A model generated the notes under the pieces. That model made no database searches, was not told where the DNA came from, and was given only the letters and a program-made list of their open reading frames with translations. Shown in pieces: positions 1 through 7,772 of a stretch of 64,000 nucleotides of DNA. This DNA is from DATBLE01 sp963837265 (lineage in GTDB: Bacteria; Actinomycetota; Thermoleophilia; Gaiellales; Gaiellaceae), in assembly GCA_963837265.1 (NCBI GenBank), contig CAWIMQ010000002.1:372001-436000 (forward strand). Reading direction: 5' to 3'. Position 1 is the stretch's first letter, and every line of letters begins with the position of its first letter. The position numbers were made by a program, and so were the translations under genes.

Positions 1-409
1 CGCGAGCTGGAAGGCGCTCGTCCTCGGGTCGGCCGGCTTCAGCGGGGCGATGCTCCTGCTCGCGCCGGTTCGGAGCGAGGGTCTCGCGGCGCTGCTCCTG
101 ATCGCGATCGGCTTCTGCTTCTCGACCTGGAGCGCCAACAGCCAGTCGATCCTCCAGCTCACGGCTCCCGACCGCCTGCGCGGCCGGGTGCTCAGCCTGT
201 ACCTGTTCGCCTTCGCGGGGCTGTCGCCGCTGGGCGGCCTGCTGGCAGGCTGGCTCGCGGACGTCGGCGGGACCGAGCTGGCGTTCGCCGTCGCAGGCGC
301 GAGCGGCCTGGCGACGACCGCACTCGCGCTCACCCGTCTCCGCGGTGCCCGGACGCCGAGCAGGCGCGGGCCGGTCGTCGCCGTTGCCGAAGAGGAGCCC
401 CAGGTCTAG
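1..409 (+). CDS. MFS transporter, C-terminal part (cut by window edge)
   Basis: This is the last ~135 residues of a major facilitator superfamily membrane transporter. The reading frame is open from base 2, so the start lies upstream of the window. Three or four hydrophobic helices are visible. Between them is a loop with LTAPDRLRGRVLS, the MFS-type cytoplasmic motif found in the helix 8-9 to 10-11 region of many drug and enterobactin-type exporters. The tail is short, polar and acidic (AVAEEEPQV). Its stop codon overlaps the stop of the convergent msrA gene. The substrate cannot be told from this fragment. Confidence 0.75.
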   Translation, partial: ASWKALVLGSAGFSGAMLLLAPVRSEGLAALLLIAIGFCFSTWSANSQSILQLTAPDRLRGRVLSLYLFAFAGLSPLGGLLAGWLADVGGTELAFAVAGASGLATTALALTRLRGARTPSRRGPVVAVAEEEPQV

Positions 410-894
410 GCGGTTGCCGCCCGCAGGCCGGCGTGGCAGCTCGTGCGGCCCTGCTTCTCGAAGTACTGCTGGTGGTAGTCCTCGGCCTCGTGGAACTCGC
501 CGGCCGGCACGACCTCGGTCGTCACGCGGAGCGGCAGGTGCGCCTGGACCCGGGCGCGGGACGCGAGCGCCTGCTCCTCCTGCTCGGCCGAGTGGAAGAA
601 GACCGTCGAGCGGTACTGGCTGCCGACGTCGGGGCCCTGGCGATTTCCCTGGGTCGGATCGTGCGAGCGCCAGAAGAGATCGAGGAGCCGGTCGTAGGAG
701 ACCTGGTCGGGGTCGAAGGTGACCTCGACCGCCTCGGCGTGGCCGGTCGTGTCGGAGCAGACGTCGTTGTAGGTGGGGTTGTCCGTACGCCCCCCGGTGT
801 AGCCGACGCGGGTGGCGCTGACGCCGGGAACCTGCCTGAACGCCGCCTCGACGCCCCAGAAGCAGCCGGCTGCGAAGGTCGCTCTCTCTGTCAT
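406..894 (-). CDS. msrA: Peptide-methionine (S)-S-oxide reductase MsrA, copy 1
   Basis: This enzyme reduces the S-epimer of methionine sulfoxide in proteins and free methionine, a cytoplasmic oxidative-damage repair function. The 162-residue protein starts MTERATFAAGCFWG. GCFWG holds the catalytic cysteine, and the family signatures GYTGG, TGHAEAVEVTFDP and EDYHQQYFEK follow. The C-terminal SCHAG cysteine is the likely resolving residue. The start was chosen to match the paralogue at 1956-2444; a longer frame upstream runs into the transposase remnant and is not real. It is of ordinary family length. The two copies are about two-thirds identical by eye. Confidence 0.93.
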   Translation of the reverse strand: MTERATFAAGCFWGVEAAFRQVPGVSATRVGYTGGRTDNPTYNDVCSDTTGHAEAVEVTFDPDQVSYDRLLDLFWRSHDPTQGNRQGPDVGSQYRSTVFFHSAEQEEQALASRARVQAHLPLRVTTEVVPAGEFHEAEDYHQQYFEKQGRTSCHAGLRAATA

Positions 895-988
895 GTCGAA
901 CAGTCTCGCAGGCGGCGCTTGTGTTACGCCCGCCGCCCGTACGGTGGCAGCACCGGTTGTGGATGAATCGTCCCCGAGTCGCCACCGG

Positions 989-1050
989 CCAGTGCCAGGC
1001 ACCGATGGTTGACGACGTGTTTCGGACTCGTCACACCTCGAGTGCCAGGA
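989..1050. repeat. Dispersed intergenic repeat element, copy A
   Basis: The palindromic core GTGCCAGGCAC is followed by about 35 bases and then a second AGTGCCAGG. Bases 1023-1049, read on the minus strand, match 9913-9939 at 25 of 27 positions. The element sits between msrA copy 1 and the transposase remnant. Confidence 0.7.
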
Positions 1051-1057
1051 AGTCGTT

Positions 1058-1858
1058 TCACAATGCGGGGGCGAGGTGGCGCCAGCAGACGATCGCCCAG
1101 CCGAGGGTGAGGAAGGCGGGTAGAGATCGTCGCGGCGTTCCCAACGGGTCGCGAGCCGACGCATGTACGACAGCCAGGCAAAGGTGCGCTCGATCACGCT
1201 GCGCTCGCGGGCAAGGGAGTCGCGCTTTCGGCCCTCGCCGTGCTTGTTGCGGACAGGGATCCGCGGTTCGTAGCCGCGGGCGAGGATCCCCGCGCGGACG
1301 GCGCGCGAGTCGTAGCCGCGGTCGGCGAGCACCAGCCGGCCCTGACCGTGGATGCCCCCGCCGGCCGCGTCGATCAGCGGCAGCAGCTGCCCGTAGTCGT
1401 TGATGTTCGCCGCGGTCAGAGCGACCGCGAGCGGCAACCCGCGCCCATCGACGATCAGGTGCCGCTTGCTTGCCCTGCGGCCGCGATCCACCGGGCTTGG
1501 CCCAGTCTGCGCGCCCCTTCTTTTGCCGGTGCGATGCTCGAATCAACCAGCAGCCGCGCCTCATCCAACGCGCCGCCCGCTCCAGCTCAAGCCGCAACGA
1601 CACCAAAAGCCGCGGCCAGACACCCGCCCGCTGCCACTCCTCAAGCCGCCGCCAACAGGTCACCCCGGCCACACCAAGCTGCGACGGCACCGCCCGCCAC
1701 GGCAACCCCGAAAACAACACAAACAAGATCCCCTCCAGACACCGCCAATCGTCCACCCGCAACCGCCCCGGATACCGAAACCGCCGCTCAACCACCGGCA
1801 ACAACGGCACGACCCGCTCCCACAACCCGTCCGATACCCGCCACGGCTCCCACACCAT
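1058..1858 (-). pseudogene. IS5-family (IS427-like) transposase remnant, frameshifted
   Basis: This is a DDE transposase of the IS5 family broken into several frames. The N-terminal part (VSDGLWERVVPLLP, GRLRVDDWRCLEGILFVL, TCWRRLEEWQRAGVW) is in one frame. LLVDSSIAPAK is in a second. TGPSPVDRGRRASKRHLIVDG through VLADRGYDSRAVRA, VIERTFAWLSYMRRL and RWERRDDLY is in a third. The last residues (LTLGWAIVCWRHLAPAL) return to the first frame. One switch lies on an A AAA G run, where family members can use -1 frameshifting. The other two have no such excuse, so the copy is probably dead. Clear terminal inverted repeats were not found. It lies between the two msrA copies. Confidence 0.85.
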
Positions 1859-1955
1859 TCACCCCCAGTCTCGCCATCACCGATGACGGACCGGTTCGCC
1901 AGAAAGCCCCGGGTCCCTCCTCATTCAGAAACTCCAGGCACTGTGGAGACAGGTG

Positions 1956-2444
1956 CTACGCCGCGCGCATGCCCGCGTGGCAGCTGGCCCGGCCGCGCTT
2001 CTCCAGGTACTGCTGGTGGTACTCCTCCGCCTCCCAGAAGGCTCCGGCCGGCTCGATCCGGGTGACGACCTTCCGCGGCCAGCGGAGGCCGGCCTGGAGC
2101 TCGGCCTTCGCGGCGCGGGCGGCGGCCTCCTGGCCGGGCGTGTGGAAGAAGATCGCCGAGCGGTACTGCGAGCCGATGTCCAGGCCCTGCCGGTTGCGCG
2201 AGCGGGGGTTGTGCCTGCGGAAGAAGACGCGGAGCAGCTCCTCGTAGGAGACCTGCTCCGGATCGAAGGTGACCTCCACCGCCTCCGCGTGGCCGGTCCG
2301 GTGCGAGCAGACCTGCCGGTAGGTCGGGTTCTCGACATATCCGCCCGTGTACCCGACCCGGGTGGAGACGACGCCGGGGATCTCCCGGAACGCCGCCTCG
2401 ACGCCCCAGAAGCAGCCTGCCGCGAACGTCGCCCTCTCGGTCAT
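1956..2444 (-). CDS. msrA: Peptide-methionine (S)-S-oxide reductase MsrA, copy 2
   Basis: This second MsrA has 162 residues and carries the same GCFWG active site, GYTGG, TGHAEAVEVTFDP and EEYHQQYLEK motifs, plus the C-terminal SCHAG cysteine. The start MTERATF was chosen by alignment with copy 1, because the in-frame codons upstream add only seven unlikely residues. It repairs methionine sulfoxide. With copy 1 it forms a same-strand duplicated pair about 1.06 kb apart, with the transposase remnant between them. No msrB was recognised in the window. Confidence 0.93.
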   Translation of the reverse strand: MTERATFAAGCFWGVEAAFREIPGVVSTRVGYTGGYVENPTYRQVCSHRTGHAEAVEVTFDPEQVSYEELLRVFFRRHNPRSRNRQGLDIGSQYRSAIFFHTPGQEAAARAAKAELQAGLRWPRKVVTRIEPAGAFWEAEEYHQQYLEKRGRASCHAGMRAA

Positions 2445-2585
2445 GCTCACCAGTCTCGCAGGCAACCAGCGCGTTACGCAGGGGTCGCACCGTACCAGCG
2501 GTCGACCGAGAGGTCGGGACCCGGTGTCCCCGCTCTCCGGACCGCAGCGACAGACCCGAGGGCCGACCAGGGCTCCTTCCGAGGG

Positions 2586-3608
2586 CTAGGTGATCGTCCA
2601 GGTGTCGCCGGCGAGGAGGAGCTCGCGCAGGTCCCCTGCTCCGCGCTTCTCCGTCGCCTCGGCGATCTGGCCGGCCATCAGCTCGTCGTAGACCGGGCGC
2701 TCGATGTCGCGGAAGACGCCGAACGGGGCCGGGCCGGTCGGGGTGTGCGCGATTCGCGAGAGCGCGAACGCCAGGCTGGAGGTCTCGTGGTGCTCGTCGT
2801 GGACGAGCAGTGCGTCCTCCCCCACGTCTGCGACGTCGATCAGCTCGCACGAGCCGTCCGATCGCTGGATCACGCCCCGCTCGCCGTCCTCGCCGAAGCG
2901 GATCGGCTTTCCGTGCTCCAGGCGGATCTGGTTCTCGGGATGCTCCTTGACGGCGTCGAAGGCGCCGTCGTTGAAGATGTTGCAGTTCTGGTAGATCTCG
3001 ACGAAGGCAGTGCCCTTGTGGGCTGCCGCGCGGCGCAGCAGCTCGGTCAGGTGCTTGCGGTCGGTGTCGATTGCCCGCGCGACGAACGTGGCCTCGGCTC
3101 CGATCGCGAGCGAAACCGGGTTGAACGGGTGGTCGAGCGAGCCCATCGGTGTCGACTTCGTCACCTTTCCCAGCTCGCTCGTCGGCGAGTACTGGCCCTT
3201 GGTCAGACCGTAGATCTGGTTGTTGAAGAGCAGGATCTTCACGTTCACGTTCCGGCGCAGGGCGTGGATCAGGTGGTTGCCGCCGATCGAGAGCGCGTCA
3301 CCGTCGCCCGTCACGACCCAGACGGACAGGTCCGGCCGTGACGTCGCCAGACCGGTCGCGATCGCCGGCGCACGGCCGTGGATCGAGTGGATCCCATAGG
3401 TCTGCATGTAGTACGGGAACCGCGCGGCACAGCCGATCCCGGAGATGAACACGAGCCGCTCGCGCTCGATCCCGAGCTCGGGCATGAACCCCTGCATCGC
3501 CGCCAGGATCGCGTAGTCGCCGCAACCCGGGCACCAGCGGACCTCCTGGTCGGTCTTGAAGTCCTTGGCGATGAGAGCCGTCCGGCCGTTCCCGTTCCCC
3601 GCGCTCAC
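2586..3608 (-). CDS. korB: 2-oxoacid:ferredoxin oxidoreductase beta subunit KorB
   Basis: This is the thiamine-diphosphate-binding subunit of a 2-oxoglutarate (or related 2-oxoacid):ferredoxin oxidoreductase, 340 residues. WCPGCGDYAIL near residue 26 and the TPP/Mg motif GDGDALSIGGNH followed by NN are visible, as are the conserved IGCAARFPYYMQTYGIHSIHGRAPA segment features. It starts with GTG at 3608 and overlaps the korA stop by four bases (GTGA), so the two are translationally coupled. With no separate gamma or delta subunits, this is the two-subunit KorAB type found in many actinobacteria. It links the TCA cycle to ferredoxin reduction. Confidence 0.93.
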   Translation of the reverse strand: MSAGNGNGRTALIAKDFKTDQEVRWCPGCGDYAILAAMQGFMPELGIERERLVFISGIGCAARFPYYMQTYGIHSIHGRAPAIATGLATSRPDLSVWVVTGDGDALSIGGNHLIHALRRNVNVKILLFNNQIYGLTKGQYSPTSELGKVTKSTPMGSLDHPFNPVSLAIGAEATFVARAIDTDRKHLTELLRRAAAHKGTAFVEIYQNCNIFNDGAFDAVKEHPENQIRLEHGKPIRFGEDGERGVIQRSDGSCELIDVADVGEDALLVHDEHHETSSLAFALSRIAHTPTGPAPFGVFRDIERPVYDELMAGQIAEATEKRGAGDLRELLLAGDTWTIT

Positions 3609-5440
3609 AGCATCCCCTGAATCGCCTCGGCGAGCTCGGCCGACCTGAACGGCACGCCGCGCACGCGGTTGTAGCCGGTCGCGTCGACGAGGAACTCGGC
3701 CCTGACGAGCTTGAGCAGCTGCCCGAGGTTCATCTCGGGGATCAGCACCTGGTCGTACGAGCGGAGGACCTCGCCGAGGTTGCGGGGGAACGGGTTCAGG
3801 TGCCGCAGGTGCGCCTGCGCGACCTTCCCGCCCGCGGCTCGGACCCGGCGCACGGCCGCGGTGATCGGCCCGTACGTCCCGCCCCAGCCGAGCACCAGCA
3901 GCTTCGCGCCCTCCTCGTGGTCGACCTCGAGCTCGGAGATGTCGAGGGCGATGCCGGCGACCTTCTGCGCCCGGACCCGGACCATGTAGTCGTGGTTGTC
4001 CGGGTCGTACGACACGTTTCCGGTCACGTCCGCCTTCTCGATCCCGCCGATGCGGTGCTCGAGGCCCGGCGTCCCGGGAACCGCCCACGGCCGTGCGAGA
4101 GTCTCCGGGTCGCGCAGGTAGGGCATGAACGCGCCGTCGGAGTTCGGCCCGGCGGCGAAGTCGACCTCGATGTCGGGGATCGAGTCCGGGTCGGGCACGA
4201 GCCACGGCTCGGAACCGTTCGCGAGGTAGGCGTCGGAGAGCATGAAGACGGGCGTCCGGTACTTGAGCGCGATCCGGCACGCCTCGAGCGTCGCGCCGAA
4301 GCAGTCGCCCGGGGTCGCGGCGGCGACCACCGGCACCGGAGACTCGGAGTTGCGCCCGAAGAGGACGTTCAGGAGGTCGCCCTGCTCGGGCTTCGTCGGC
4401 ATTCCCGTTGACGGCCCGGCGCGCTGGATGTCGAGGATGACGAGCGGCAACTCGAGCGTGACCGCCAGGCCGATCGTCTCCTGCTTGAGCACGATCCCGG
4501 GGCCGCTCGAGGTCGAGACGCCGAGCGAGCCGCCGAACGAGGCGCCGAGCGCCGCCCCGGCGGCCGCGATCTCGTCCTCGGCCTGGAACGTCCGGACGCC
4601 GAAATGCTTGTAGCCCGCGAGCTCCTCGAGGATCCCCGAGGCGGGCGTGATCGGGTAGGCGCCGAGGAACAGCGGCAGCTTGCTCTTCACGCTCGCGGCG
4701 ACGAGCCCGAGCGCGAGCGCCTGGTTGCCCGTCACGTTCCGGTAGCGGCCGGGCTTCAGCTTCGCCGGGGCGACCTCGTAGTGGACGCTGAACGTCTCGG
4801 TCGTCTCGCCGAACGCGTAGCCGGCCTGGAACGCGCGGACGTTCGCCTCGGCGATCTCCGGCCGCTTCGCGAACTTCTTCCGCATCCCCTCGATCGTCGC
4901 CTCGGTCGGACGGGTGTACAGCCAGGCCATCAGCCCGAGCGCGAACATGTTCTTGCAGCGCTCCGCCTCGCGGCTCGTGAGGCCGGTCTCCTTGACCGCC
5001 TCCAGGGTCATCGTCGTCAGCGGGATCGCGTGCACCTGGTACTCGGCGAGCGAGTCGTCCTCGAGCGGGTTCGTCGCGTAGCCCGCCTTGTCGAGGTTCT
5101 TCTGGCTGAACGCATCCGAGTTGACGATCAGCGTGCCGCCCTTCGCCAGGTCCTTGACGTTCGTCTTCAGCGCGGCCGGGTTCATCGCCACCAGCAGGCT
5201 GGGCGCGTCGCCGGGCGTGAGGATGTCGTGATCGGCGAAGTGGATCTGAAAACCCGAGACGCCGGGAAGCGATCCGGCCGGCGCGCGGATCTCGGCGGGG
5301 AAGTCGGGAAAGGTCGAGAGGTCGTTCCCGAGCACCGCCGTCTCGCTCGTGAACGCGGCTCCGGTCAGCTGCATGCCGTCGCCGGAGTCACCCGCGAAAC
5401 GGATCACCACGCGATCGACGTGCTCGACGGCCTTCGCCAT
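3605..5440 (-). CDS. korA: 2-oxoacid:ferredoxin oxidoreductase gamma-alpha fusion KorA
   Basis: This 611-residue protein fuses the gamma domain (N-terminal GDSGDGMQLTG and FPAEIRAPAGSLPGVSGFQ features) to the alpha pyrimidine-binding domain (GAYPITPASGILEEL, FQAEDEIAAAGAALGASF, RAGPSTGMPTKPEQGDL). It pairs with KorB to oxidise 2-oxoglutarate to succinyl-CoA with reduction of ferredoxin. ATG at 5440 was chosen. The longer frame upstream has no family similarity and reads across a probable promoter. The RAGPSTGMPT stretch is diagnostic of KorA. Substrate preference cannot be read from sequence alone. Confidence 0.93.
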   Translation of the reverse strand: MAKAVEHVDRVVIRFAGDSGDGMQLTGAAFTSETAVLGNDLSTFPDFPAEIRAPAGSLPGVSGFQIHFADHDILTPGDAPSLLVAMNPAALKTNVKDLAKGGTLIVNSDAFSQKNLDKAGYATNPLEDDSLAEYQVHAIPLTTMTLEAVKETGLTSREAERCKNMFALGLMAWLYTRPTEATIEGMRKKFAKRPEIAEANVRAFQAGYAFGETTETFSVHYEVAPAKLKPGRYRNVTGNQALALGLVAASVKSKLPLFLGAYPITPASGILEELAGYKHFGVRTFQAEDEIAAAGAALGASFGGSLGVSTSSGPGIVLKQETIGLAVTLELPLVILDIQRAGPSTGMPTKPEQGDLLNVLFGRNSESPVPVVAAATPGDCFGATLEACRIALKYRTPVFMLSDAYLANGSEPWLVPDPDSIPDIEVDFAAGPNSDGAFMPYLRDPETLARPWAVPGTPGLEHRIGGIEKADVTGNVSYDPDNHDYMVRVRAQKVAGIALDISELEVDHEEGAKLLVLGWGGTYGPITAAVRRVRAAGGKVAQAHLRHLNPFPRNLGEVLRSYDQVLIPEMNLGQLLKLVRAEFLVDATGYNRVRGVPFRSAELAEAIQGML

Positions 5441-5447
5441 TCGGATA

Positions 5448-5453
5448 CGTATA
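5448..5453 (-). promoter_or_regulatory. Possible -10 element for korAB (leaderless start)
   Basis: TATACG on the minus strand ends seven bases before the korA ATG, the spacing seen for leaderless actinobacterial transcripts. No convincing -35 hexamer is visible, so this rests on the -10 and its position only. Confidence 0.3.
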
Positions 5454-5498
5454 GCGCACACGGCGCCGGACCTGATGCGGGCTTGTCCGCAACGGCGA

Positions 5499-5999
5499 TC
5501 AGGCGAGACCCGGGCCGAGGCCCGATATCCTCGCAAAGCTCGACGTTTCCTCCAGCAACGCGTCGAGGTCGAGCGGCGCCGTGAACATCGAGTCCGGCCA
5601 TTCGTCCCGCGGCCGGTCGCGGTAGAGCTCGACGCCGTTCGCGTCCGGGTCACGCAGGTACACCGCCTCGCTGACTCCGTGGTCGGATGCGCCCTCGAGC
5701 GGGATCCCCGCCTCGAGCACGCGTCGGAGGGCGTCGGCCAGTGCCCGCCGGTCCGGGAAGCGGACGGCGACGTGGTAGAGGCCGGTCGTTCCCGGCGGCG
5801 GCGGCGAGCCGCCCCTGCTCTCCCACGTGTTCAGGCCGATGTGGTGGTGGTAGCCGCCGGCCGAGAGGAACGCGGCCTGGTCGCCGAGCCGCTGGGTGAC
5901 GTCGAAGCCGATGACGCCGTGCCAGAAGCCGACCGCGCGGTCGAGGTCGGCCACCTTCAGGTGGACATGGCCGACGTCGACTCGCGGGTCGATGCCCAT
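5499..5999 (-). CDS. VOC-superfamily (glyoxalase/extradiol dioxygenase-like) protein
   Basis: This 166-residue protein contains a vicinal oxygen chelate fold. VGHVHLKVADLDRAVGFWH begins the first module (metal-ligand His in GHVHLKV), and GGYHHHIGLNTW and GLYHVAVRFPDR follow. YLRDPDANGVELYRDR contains the C-terminal metal-ligand Glu. The layout resembles CatE-type catechol-2,3-dioxygenase-like proteins of bacteria. The metal-binding residues are present, so enzymatic activity is plausible, but the substrate is unknown. It stands alone between korA and the divergent 6.0-7.0 kb genes. Confidence 0.8.
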   Translation of the reverse strand: MGIDPRVDVGHVHLKVADLDRAVGFWHGVIGFDVTQRLGDQAAFLSAGGYHHHIGLNTWESRGGSPPPPGTTGLYHVAVRFPDRRALADALRRVLEAGIPLEGASDHGVSEAVYLRDPDANGVELYRDRPRDEWPDSMFTAPLDLDALLEETSSFARISGLGPGLA

Positions 6000-6029
6000 G
6001 GCGCAACCGTACCTTGGTACGGTCGCGCC

Positions 6030-6236
6030 CTGGGCTCCTCATGGCACATCGCCGGCGACTACTTCGAGTCGTGCAACTGCGACGCGATCTGCCCCTGCCG
6101 GACGGTCGGCGGGCGGCCGGTAAGCCGCTCCACCTACGGAGTCTGCTACGGCGTCCTCTCCTGGCTGGTTCGGGAGGGCCACGCGGACGGGACCGACCTC
6201 GCTGGGCTGGCCCCCGCGTTCACGATCCCGGGCTGA
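6030..6236 (+). pseudogene. Truncated DUF1326-family remnant
   Basis: About 65 residues match the start of DUF1326 proteins: SSWHIAGDYFESCNCDAICPC, a cysteine-rich N-terminus, followed by TYGVCYGVLSW. Family members are usually around 200 residues. Here the frame ends after FTIPG and the next gene begins two bases later. No ATG, GTG or TTG start is in frame before the homology; only CTG at 6030 is available. The gene therefore seems to have lost both its start and its C-terminal two-thirds. A functional short version cannot be excluded. Confidence 0.6.
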
Positions 6237-6237
6237 G

Positions 6238-7059
6238 ATGCCGCACAGCACGGTCTGCCTCACCTTCGACTTCGACGCACTCTCGGTCTGGCTCGCCTAC
6301 GACCGTGTCGGCCCCGCCATGCTCCAGCGGGGCGAGTACGGCGCCCGGGTCGGCGTGCCCCGGGTGATCGAGCTTCTGCGCGAGCACGGCGTCCAGGCGA
6401 CGTTCTTCGTCCCCGGCCACACGGTCGAGTCGTTCCCGGCCGAGACCGAGTCGATCCTCGCCGCCGGCCACGAGGTCGCACACCACTCCTACGCGCATGT
6501 CGATCCCAGCGGGCAGACCCGGGACGAGGAGCGGGCGGACATGGAGCGGGCGTGGCGCGTGCTCGACGAGATCGGTGCGCGTCCGCGGGGCTTTCGCTCC
6601 CCGTCCGCCGACCTCTCCGCGTCCACGCTGGAGCTGGTGGAGGAGCTCGGCTTCCTCTACGACTCGAGCCTGATGACCGACGACTACCGGCCGTTCAGGC
6701 CGCGGGTCGGCGACCGGGTCGCGCGCGAGTCACCGCTCGAGCGAGGTCGAGAGGCGCGCTTCTGGGAGCTGCCGATGTCCTTCGAGCTCGATGACTGGGT
6801 GCACTTCCAGTTCAACTTCGACCCGTACCGGAAGGGTGGCGCGCCGCCGAGCCGGGTCCTGGAGATCTGGCGCGGCGAGTTCGACTGGATGGACGAGCAC
6901 GTGGACGGCGGCGTGCTCACTGTCTGCATGCACCCGCAGGTGATCGGGCGCGGTCACCGGATCGCGATGCTGGACACGCTGATCGGCCACTGCCGCGCCG
7001 CCGGCGCGCGCTTCGAGCGCATGGCCGACGTCGCGAAGCGCCTGGACAGCGCGGGCTAG
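6238..7059 (+). CDS. Polysaccharide deacetylase (CE4/NodB fold)
   Basis: This 273-residue NodB-homology enzyme is related to PuuE/PgdA-type deacetylases. Motif 1 is LTFDFDA (catalytic and metal Asp). Motif 2 is AHHSYAHVDP, with the HSxxH metal ligands. Motif 3 is RGFRSPSADLS, and VCMHPQVIGR near the C-terminus supplies the late His/Pro motif. No signal peptide is visible, so it is probably cytoplasmic and may act on a small amide or N-acyl substrate rather than on the wall. ATG at 6238 follows the stop of the DUF1326 remnant by one base. The substrate is unknown. Confidence 0.88.
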   Translation: MPHSTVCLTFDFDALSVWLAYDRVGPAMLQRGEYGARVGVPRVIELLREHGVQATFFVPGHTVESFPAETESILAAGHEVAHHSYAHVDPSGQTRDEERADMERAWRVLDEIGARPRGFRSPSADLSASTLELVEELGFLYDSSLMTDDYRPFRPRVGDRVARESPLERGREARFWELPMSFELDDWVHFQFNFDPYRKGGAPPSRVLEIWRGEFDWMDEHVDGGVLTVCMHPQVIGRGHRIAMLDTLIGHCRAAGARFERMADVAKRLDSAG

Positions 7060-7772
7060 CCCTCGGGCGCGTACAGCCCGAATGCGGCGCCGGTCGGATC
7101 GGCGAGCACGGCGTAGCGCCCCACGTTCTCCATCGAGGTCGGCGGGACCATCGGGGTCGCACCGAGCTCCTGCGCCCGGCCGGCTACGGCGTCGACGTCC
7201 TCGGTCGCGAAGTGCGTTCCCCAGGCGGCGACGGGCAGCTCGTCCGGCTTCTTCATCAGCCCGCCGACGTGGCTCTGGCCGTTGTCGAGGAGGCGGTAGC
7301 CATCCACGGGGCCGGGCGAGGTCGTCCAGCCGACCAGCCGCCCGTAGAAGTCGGCGGCGGCATCCACGTCGGCCGCGTACAGCTCGTCCCAGGCGAAGAC
7401 GCCCCTCGGCGGCTCCTCGCTCCAGGACATCACCCCGACCGTCGCGCCCTGCAGATCGCCGAGCACCGCGAAGTGAAGCGTCTCGCCGATGCTCATCGGG
7501 CCCATGTGAACCTCGGCCCCGAGAGCCTTCGCCTCCTCGGCGCTCGTCTCGACGTCGTCCACCTGCACGTACGGGTACCAGTGCGAAGGGATCTCCTGGT
7601 GCTCCTTCTTCACGAAGCCGCCGTGCGTCCGCCCGTCCTTGCGCAGCATGTGGTACTGGAAGTCACCCATGTCCGCGGACTCGAGCTCGAGCCCGAGAAG
7701 CTCGGTGTAGAAGCGGGTCGCCGCCTCGACGTCGCCCGTGTACAGCTCGTGCCAGACGATCTCACCCTTCAT
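7056..7772 (-). CDS. Two-domain VOC protein (27-kDa antigen Cfp30B-like)
   Basis: This 238-residue protein has two tandem VOC modules: IVWHELYTGDVEAATRFYTELLGL at the N-terminus and FAWDELYAADVDAAADFYGRLVGW from about residue 122. The pattern matches the actinobacterial Cfp30B/glyoxalase-like family. Its ATG overlaps the stop of the O-antigen ligase-like gene (ATGA) and is preceded by AGGAG, so it is the last gene of a coupled run with the methyltransferase and ligase genes. The function is unknown. The stop overlaps that of the convergent deacetylase gene by four bases. Confidence 0.85.
   Translation of the reverse strand: MKGEIVWHELYTGDVEAATRFYTELLGLELESADMGDFQYHMLRKDGRTHGGFVKKEHQEIPSHWYPYVQVDDVETSAEEAKALGAEVHMGPMSIGETLHFAVLGDLQGATVGVMSWSEEPPRGVFAWDELYAADVDAAADFYGRLVGWTTSPGPVDGYRLLDNGQSHVGGLMKKPDELPVAAWGTHFATEDVDAVAGRAQELGATPMVPPTSMENVGRYAVLADPTGAAFGLYAPEG

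Noticed and set aside
406..894. MsrA as a selenoprotein
   Set aside because: Both copies have an ordinary Cys codon in GCFWG.
6234..6236. TGA ending the DUF1326 fragment as a Sec codon
   Set aside because: The downstream translation loses all DUF1326 character and overlaps the well-supported deacetylase gene in another frame.
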